DNA of 9,846 nucleotides from an uncultured Altererythrobacter sp. Lineage in GTDB: Bacteria > Pseudomonadota > Alphaproteobacteria > Sphingomonadales > Sphingomonadaceae. The stretch lies in assembly GCA_938009055.1 (NCBI GenBank), contig CALLIO010000214.1:1-9846 (forward strand). Reading direction: 5' to 3'. Position numbers and translations under genes: made by a program. Shown piece after piece: positions 5,583 through 9,846 of this stretch. The notes beneath the pieces are model-generated. The model was given only the letters and a program-made list of their open reading frames with translations, made no database searches and was not told where the DNA came from. Each line of letters opens with the position of its first letter. Position 1 is the first letter of the stretch.

Positions 5583-7388
5583 ATGCCAATCTACAACGCT
5601 CCGACCCGCGAAACTCGCTTCATAGTCAATGAATTGCTGGACCTGGCCAGCTATGGCAATCTGCCCGGCTTTGAGAACGCAACACCCGATATGATCGATA
5701 CAGTGGTCAACGAAGCCGGCAAGTTCTGCTCCGAAGTTCTCGCACCAATCAACCGCATCGGCGACGAACAAGGATGCACGCGGCACGAGGACGGCTCGGT
5801 AACGACGCCCGATGGCTTTAAAGAAGCATACGCGCAATATTGCGAAAGCGGATGGGGCACGATTGCCAAATCCGAAGAGTTTGGTGGGCAGGGCATGCCC
5901 CACGTTCTTGGCTTTGTCGTAGAAGAGTTCACCGGCACCGCGAACCAGTCCTTTGCCATGTATCCGGGCCTCACCAATGGCGCGACCGCGGCCATTGAGG
6001 TTGCTGGCACCCAAGAGCAGAAGGAAACCTATCTTCCCAAGATGATTTCGGGCGAATGGTCGGGCACAATGAACCTGACAGAACCGCATTGCGGCACGGA
6101 TCTGGGCATGATCCGTACAAAGGCCGAACCACAGGCTGACGGTTCCTATGCGATCACCGGCACCAAGATTTTCATCTCTGCTGGCGAACATGATCTCACC
6201 AGCAACATCATTCACTTGGTTTTGGCCAAAACACCTGGTGCACCAGACAGCTCTAAAGGGATTTCGCTGTTTATCGTGCCCAAGTTCATCCTCGACGAGA
6301 ATGGCGAGCCGGGCGAGCGCAATGGCGTGAGCTGTGGCTCAATCGAAGAGAAAATGGGCATCCACGGCAATGCAACCTGCGTGCTCAATTATGATGGCGC
6401 AACCGGCTATATGATTGGCGAGGAGAACAAGGGCCTCGCCGCAATGTTTGTGATGATGAATGCGGCGCGTTTGGGCGTTGGTATGCAAGGCTATGCGCAA
6501 GCTGAAGTCGCCTATCAAAACGCCGTGGCCTATGCGGTTGATCGCCGCCAGGGCCGCGCACTGACTGGTCCGGCTGACACAGATGCACAGGCTGATCCGA
6601 TCTTCGTTCACCCAGATGTTCGCCGGATGTTAATGGACGGCAAAGTCTTCAACGAAAGCATGCGGGCATTGTGCTTGTGGGGCGCATTGCAAGTCGACCT
6701 GTCGCATAAAGCTCAGACCGAGGAAGAGCGCGCGGAAGCCGATCAGATGATCAGCCTGCTGACCCCTGTCATCAAGGGATATGGCACCGACAAGGGCTAT
6801 GACATTGCCAACAATATGCAGCAGGTGTTCGGCGGGCACGGCTATGTCACCGAATGGGGTATGGAACAGTTCGTGCGCGATAGCCGTATCGCGATGATCT
6901 ATGAAGGCACCAACGGCGTTCAAGCGATGGATCTGTGCGGGCGCAAACTCGCCAGCAAGGGCGGCGCGGCAATCCAGGCATTCTTCGCCATGATCGACGA
7001 AGAAGTGGCCGAAGCGAAAGAGATCGCACCGCTGGCTGGCTTTGCCGAGAAGCTTGAGAAGGCATTGGGCGAGCAGAAGGCGGCGACCATGTGGTTCATG
7101 CAAAATGCGATGCAAAACCCCAACCATTTGGGCGCGGGCGCGCATCACTACATGCATATCATGGGCATTGTGACGCTTGGCCTGATGTGGCTGCGTATGG
7201 CCAAAGTAGCCAATGAGAAGTTGGCTGGCGAACCAGAAGACAAGGCATTCTACGAGGCGAAACTGACCTCGATGAACTATTATGGCGAGCGGTTCCTGCC
7301 CGATGCTGGCGCGCTGCGCCGTAAGCTGGAAGCGGGCAGTGACAATCTGATGGCGCTGGGCGAAGAGGCCTTTGCCACCGCTGCCTAA
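5583..7388 (+). CDS. Acyl-CoA dehydrogenase with extra C-terminal domain
   Basis: This flavoenzyme forms the alpha-beta double bond of an acyl-CoA thioester. The 601 residues exceed the roughly 380 of classical members and fit the long class with an extra C-terminal domain (PF12806-like), to which DmdC also belongs. MNLTEPHCGTDLG (about 163-175) is the FAD-contacting loop and ITGTKIFISAGEHD follows in the beta domain. MGIHGNATCVLNYDGATGYMIG marks the end of the middle domain. QVFGGHGYVTEWGMEQFVRD and IAMIYEGTNGVQAMDL hold the C-terminal helical bundle, with Glu441 at the catalytic-base position of the YEGTN motif. The extra domain covers about 470-590. AAGGA (5568-5572) precedes the ATG by 10 nt. 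It follows merR by 39 nt and is probably co-transcribed with it, ending at the terminator 7414-7452. The substrate could be a fatty, branched-chain or sulfur-bearing acyl-CoA; sequence alone does not decide. Confidence 0.95.
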   Translation: MPIYNAPTRETRFIVNELLDLASYGNLPGFENATPDMIDTVVNEAGKFCSEVLAPINRIGDEQGCTRHEDGSVTTPDGFKEAYAQYCESGWGTIAKSEEFGGQGMPHVLGFVVEEFTGTANQSFAMYPGLTNGATAAIEVAGTQEQKETYLPKMISGEWSGTMNLTEPHCGTDLGMIRTKAEPQADGSYAITGTKIFISAGEHDLTSNIIHLVLAKTPGAPDSSKGISLFIVPKFILDENGEPGERNGVSCGSIEEKMGIHGNATCVLNYDGATGYMIGEENKGLAAMFVMMNAARLGVGMQGYAQAEVAYQNAVAYAVDRRQGRALTGPADTDAQADPIFVHPDVRRMLMDGKVFNESMRALCLWGALQVDLSHKAQTEEERAEADQMISLLTPVIKGYGTDKGYDIANNMQQVFGGHGYVTEWGMEQFVRDSRIAMIYEGTNGVQAMDLCGRKLASKGGAAIQAFFAMIDEEVAEAKEIAPLAGFAEKLEKALGEQKAATMWFMQNAMQNPNHLGAGAHHYMHIMGIVTLGLMWLRMAKVANEKLAGEPEDKAFYEAKLTSMNYYGERFLPDAGALRRKLEAGSDNLMALGEEAFATAA

Positions 7389-7413
7389 GGCGTTACAATT
7401 TGGACGAGCAGGG

Positions 7414-7452
7414 AAGGGGCCTTAGCCATTGCGGCTTGGGCCCTTTTCTTAT
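7414..7452 (+). terminator. Rho-independent terminator of the merR-acyl-CoA dehydrogenase unit
   Basis: AAGGG-G-CC-TT-AGCC pairs across the loop ATTGC with GGCT-T-GG-G-CCCTT, with two small internal mismatches, and is followed by TTTTCTTATCT. It begins 26 nt after the dehydrogenase stop. It abuts the stop codon of the convergent PAS gene at 7453; the minus-strand reading has a poorer T-tract (CCCCTTCCC), so it may work weakly in that direction too. Confidence 0.8.
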
Positions 7453-7899
7453 CTAAACTTCGCTCTCAGCATCACCCATATCTTGCGAGGTGCACAAAAC
7501 ACCAACGACACTGCCGTCATCAGCTGTCATGGGTTTGAGGCGAACGACCCATTTGCGCAGATTGCCCTTCATGGTGGGGCATTCGGCAGCGAATTCGACT
7601 TCTTGCCCTTTACGAGCGCGGTCGAAGGCATCTTGCACTATGTCTTGAGTGTGCGCAGGCCATAATGTCCACCACACAAGGCCTTGGACCTCGGCAAAAT
7701 CGCGCGTGCCAAATGCGTCCAAGCCGCCACAATTTATGAAGTCGAGTGTGCCATCCATTCCGAGGATTTTGACGCAGTCGCGGCTCTGTTCAAGCAGGCC
7801 GATCATCAATTCATCCGTGGGGATCCGCGCCTCTTTCGCAGCGGCAAGCGCGCTCCGGTCATGACCTTCATCGGTTTGGGGCAAGGGATGGGATGCCAC
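7453..7899 (-). CDS. Small single-domain PAS protein
   Basis: The 148-residue product is almost entirely one PAS domain: IGLLEQSRDCVKILGMDGTLDFIN opens it, GLDAFGTRDFAEVQGLVWWTLWP forms the middle helices, and KWVVRLKPMTADDGSVVGVLCTSQDM gives the closing strands. It has no kinase, GGDEF, HTH or membrane segment. It lacks the LOV-type GRNCRFLQ cysteine motif, so blue-light sensing through a flavin-cysteine adduct is not supported. I place the start at GTG 7899, where AGGAG lies 9 nt upstream; the frame stays open to TTG 7953, and an ATG at 7806 would cut into the protein just before the domain. It may bind a ligand or a partner kinase, but neither is in the window. It lies 101 nt downstream of cysK across a hairpin and is convergent with the dehydrogenase. 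Confidence 0.75.
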   Translation of the reverse strand: MASHPLPQTDEGHDRSALAAAKEARIPTDELMIGLLEQSRDCVKILGMDGTLDFINCGGLDAFGTRDFAEVQGLVWWTLWPAHTQDIVQDAFDRARKGQEVEFAAECPTMKGNLRKWVVRLKPMTADDGSVVGVLCTSQDMGDAESEV

Positions 7900-7971
7900 T
7901 TGGCAGAACTCCTGAGCTAGGCTTTGAAGGGGCACTATGCTCAAGCAGCCCAAACTGCGGGCAAACCAATG

Positions 7972-7990
7972 CCTCGGTATTCACCCGAGG
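7972..7990 (-). terminator. Hairpin downstream of cysK, weak terminator candidate
   Basis: CCTCGG (7972-7977) and CCGAGG (7985-7990) form a perfect 6-bp stem with a 7-nt loop, 10 nt beyond the cysK stop. On the minus strand it is followed by CATTGGTTTGCCC, with only a broken T-run, so termination may be partial and some transcripts could continue into the PAS gene. Confidence 0.45.
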
Positions 7991-8000
7991 TCAGGCAAGT

Positions 8001-8921
8001 TTACTCGACGGGAAGGAAATCCGGCACCGATAGATAACGCTCGCCCGTATCGTAATTGAAGCCAAGGACGCGTGTACCCTCGGGCAGATCTGGCAGCTTC
8101 TTGGCAATTGCCGCCAAAGTCGCGCCCGATGAAATACCGACGAGAAGACCTTCGGTCACTGCGCATTGGCGTGCCATTTCCCTCGCATCTTCCGCATCGA
8201 CGGCAATTGCGCCGTCAATTGTCTGAGTGTGAAGGTTGCCGGGAATGAAGCCTGCTCCAATACCTTGAATCGGGTGAGGGCCGGGCTGGCCGCCACCAAT
8301 TACGGGAGAGAGTTTGGGCTCGACGGCATAGGCCTTCATATCTGGCCAATGCTTCTTCAATTCCACCGCGCAGCCGGTTAGATGGCCGCCAGTGCCAACA
8401 CCGGTGATCATCACATCGGGCGGCCCATCGCCAAAGTCTGCTAGGATTTCCTTCGCCGTCGTTTTCACATGGACCGAGACATTGGCGGGATTGTCAAACT
8501 GGCTCGGCATCCATGCACCATCTGTTTGCGCAACCAGCTCGCCTGCGCGTTCGATCGCACCCTTCATTCCCTTTTCCTTGGGCGTGAGGTCAAAAGCCGC
8601 GCCATAGGCCAGCATCAACCGGCGGCGTTCAAGCGACATCGATTCAGGCATCACAAGGACAAGTTTGTAGCCTTTGACAGCTGCCACCATCGCCAGACCG
8701 ATGCCGGTATTGCCCGATGTTGGCTCGACAATCGTTCCGCCCGGCTTGAGCGCGCCGGACTTTTCCGCATCCTCGATCATCGCAAGCGCGATCCGGTCCT
8801 TGATCGAACCGCCCGGATTGGTGCGCTCCGACTTGACCCAAACCTCGTGATTGGGAAACAGCCGGCTAAGGCGAATATGCGGTGTTGAGCCAATCGTCTC
8901 GAGAACAGATGCAGCTTTCAT
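8001..8921 (-). CDS. cysK: Cysteine synthase A (O-acetylserine sulfhydrylase)
   Basis: This PLP enzyme condenses O-acetylserine with sulfide to give cysteine, the last step of assimilatory sulfur metabolism, in the cytoplasm. The 306-residue length is typical. NPGGSIKDR (35-43) carries Lys41, the Schiff-base lysine; TSGNTG (68-73) is the substrate loop; GVGTGGHLTG (174-183) binds the PLP phosphate; GISSGA (262-267) supplies the serine facing the pyridine nitrogen. HPIQGIGAGFIPGNL (216-230) favours CysK over CysM. ATG 8921 has a strong GAGGAGAG Shine-Dalgarno whose bases overlap the TGA stop of the upstream MFS gene, with 12 nt between stop and start, so translational coupling is likely. The dicarboxylic C-terminal tail that binds CysE partners in other species is not relevant to CysK itself, and no cysE is in the window. 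Confidence 0.96.
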   Translation of the reverse strand: MKAASVLETIGSTPHIRLSRLFPNHEVWVKSERTNPGGSIKDRIALAMIEDAEKSGALKPGGTIVEPTSGNTGIGLAMVAAVKGYKLVLVMPESMSLERRRLMLAYGAAFDLTPKEKGMKGAIERAGELVAQTDGAWMPSQFDNPANVSVHVKTTAKEILADFGDGPPDVMITGVGTGGHLTGCAVELKKHWPDMKAYAVEPKLSPVIGGGQPGPHPIQGIGAGFIPGNLHTQTIDGAIAVDAEDAREMARQCAVTEGLLVGISSGATLAAIAKKLPDLPEGTRVLGFNYDTGERYLSVPDFLPVE

Positions 8922-8933
8922 CGGGAACTCTCC

Positions 8934-9846
8934 TCAAACTTTGTCAGTGTTGGTTTCTTCTAGCAGGTCTTCGGGCGGATCGAAGGTCTTTGTTGTGCGC
9001 AGCACCGGGAAAATCCGGCTCCACAAGGCAACGGTCGCAATGGCGCCTGCTCCGCCAGCAACAACGGCGGCTACAGGACCGATCAGAAAAGCAAGGCTGC
9101 CGGAAAAGAAATCGCCAAATTCATTCGACGCGCTGATTGTCATTAGCGAAACGGAAGAGACGCGGCCACGCTTGTCATCTGGGGTGTGAAGCTGGATCAA
9201 GGATTGCCGAATATAAACGCTGAACATATCGGCTGCACCCACTACGAACAGCATGGCAAGGCTGAGCGGCATAGAGGTTGAAAAGCCGAAGATGATCGTC
9301 GCTAGACCAAAGATCGCCACCGCCCATAGCATCTTGGGACCAACATTGCTTTTGAGCGGACGGAATGAGAAGATAATTGCCATAACAGTCGCGCCAACGG
9401 CAGGCGCCATCGCCAGCTGGCTGAGGCCGGTTGCGCCAACTTCCAGAATATCGCGCGCATAAACCGGGAAGAGCGCGGTTGCTCCGGCCAAGAACACTGC
9501 GAACAGATCCAGCGTGATCGCTCCGAGCACCATCTTGTTTTGCCAAACATAGCGCAGACCGTCAGCGATTTGTCCGATCGGCCTTTGATCTTTGCGTACG
9601 GCGGGCTGGGGAACTTTGCCAATGAAGCTTAATCCGATAATCGAAACCAAAAGCAATCCGGCTGCAACAGCGAAAGGAAGCGCTGGGTCAAAGACGAAGA
9701 GATACCCGCCCAGCGCAGGCCCGGCGATCATCCCAACCTGCCAAGCGATGGAGGACAAAGCGATCGAATTGGGCAGGATTGCCTTGGGCACCAGATTGGG
9801 TGCAAGGGCAGACAAGGCTGGTCCGTTGAACGCGCGCGCGATGCCA
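8934..9846 (-). CDS. MFS transporter, MFS_3/EntS-like (N-terminus beyond the window)
   Basis: The frame is open to the window edge at 9846 and yields about 303 residues; the TTG at 9815 is an internal leucine codon, since the family-like GIARAFNGPALSALAPNLVPK continues across it. About eight hydrophobic segments are visible, for example AWQVGMIAGPALGGYLF, FAVAAGLLLVSIIGLSFI, MVLGAITLDLFAVFLAGATALF, LAMLFVVGAADMFSVYI and FLIGPVAAVVAGGAGAIATVAL, corresponding to roughly helices 5-12 of an inner-membrane carrier. LHTPDDKRGRVSSVSLM is the cytoplasmic motif of the MFS_3 group, which includes the enterobactin exporter EntS. The substrate is unknown; no siderophore genes are visible. The stop overlaps the cysK Shine-Dalgarno, so this gene is probably the first or an earlier member of an operon with cysK. 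Confidence 0.88.
   Translation of the reverse strand, partial: GIARAFNGPALSALAPNLVPKAILPNSIALSSIAWQVGMIAGPALGGYLFVFDPALPFAVAAGLLLVSIIGLSFIGKVPQPAVRKDQRPIGQIADGLRYVWQNKMVLGAITLDLFAVFLAGATALFPVYARDILEVGATGLSQLAMAPAVGATVMAIIFSFRPLKSNVGPKMLWAVAIFGLATIIFGFSTSMPLSLAMLFVVGAADMFSVYIRQSLIQLHTPDDKRGRVSSVSLMTISASNEFGDFFSGSLAFLIGPVAAVVAGGAGAIATVALWSRIFPVLRTTKTFDPPEDLLEETNTDKV

Noticed and set aside
5484..6215. 243-codon minus-strand open frame under the acyl-CoA dehydrogenase
   Set aside because: It is antisense to a clearly conserved gene, shows no recognisable domain and fits the long antisense frames expected from GC-biased codon use.
9813..9815. TTG at 9815 as the start of the MFS gene
   Set aside because: The frame continues to the window edge with family-like sequence, and the protein would lack its first four or so helices.

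Overview
The window reads as ordinary chromosome of an alphaproteobacterium, most likely Sphingomonadales and near Erythrobacter/Altererythrobacter. This rests on moderately GC-rich, densely packed genes, the glyS-ppdK junction, an NDUFAF5-like methyltransferase divergent from comF, and a MerR regulator next to a long acyl-CoA dehydrogenase. No lineage marker is present, so the family-level placement is inference. I see no transposase, integrase, tRNA, CRISPR array, phage gene or defence gene.

Layout. Bases 1-78 hold the last 25 codons of an upstream gene, probably glyS. It is followed after 12 nt by ppdK (pyruvate, phosphate dikinase, 91-2754). Convergent to ppdK, with a 9-nt gap, is an NDUFAF5/BioC-like methyltransferase (2764-3483, minus). 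A 55-nt divergent gap separates it from comF (3539-4300). Next comes the one large non-coding stretch of the window, 4301-4671 (371 nt), which is full of inverted repeats and may hold an unrecognised structured RNA and/or a structured leader of hisI. hisI (4672-5055, TTG start), a merR regulator (5088-5543) and an acyl-CoA dehydrogenase (5583-7388) then run in one direction and end at an intrinsic terminator (7414-7452). On the minus strand, an MFS transporter (cut by the window edge at 9846) and cysK (8001-8921) form a tight pair, followed after a hairpin by a small single-domain PAS protein (7453-7899).

How the genes relate. Most products are housekeeping or central metabolism: PEP/pyruvate interconversion, histidine synthesis step 3, acyl-CoA oxidation and cysteine synthesis. 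The clearest regulatory module is merR plus the acyl-CoA dehydrogenase. An imperfect 18-bp palindrome of the ACGT type lies over the hisI stop codon just upstream of merR and is a good candidate operator for that regulator. Two gene pairs, glyS-ppdK and MFS-cysK, share the same arrangement: the upstream stop codon overlaps the Shine-Dalgarno of the downstream gene, with a 12-nt gap, suggesting translational coupling.

The most unusual part is 4301-4671. I could not assign it to a known RNA family by eye. I did not find an evident new multi-gene system here.
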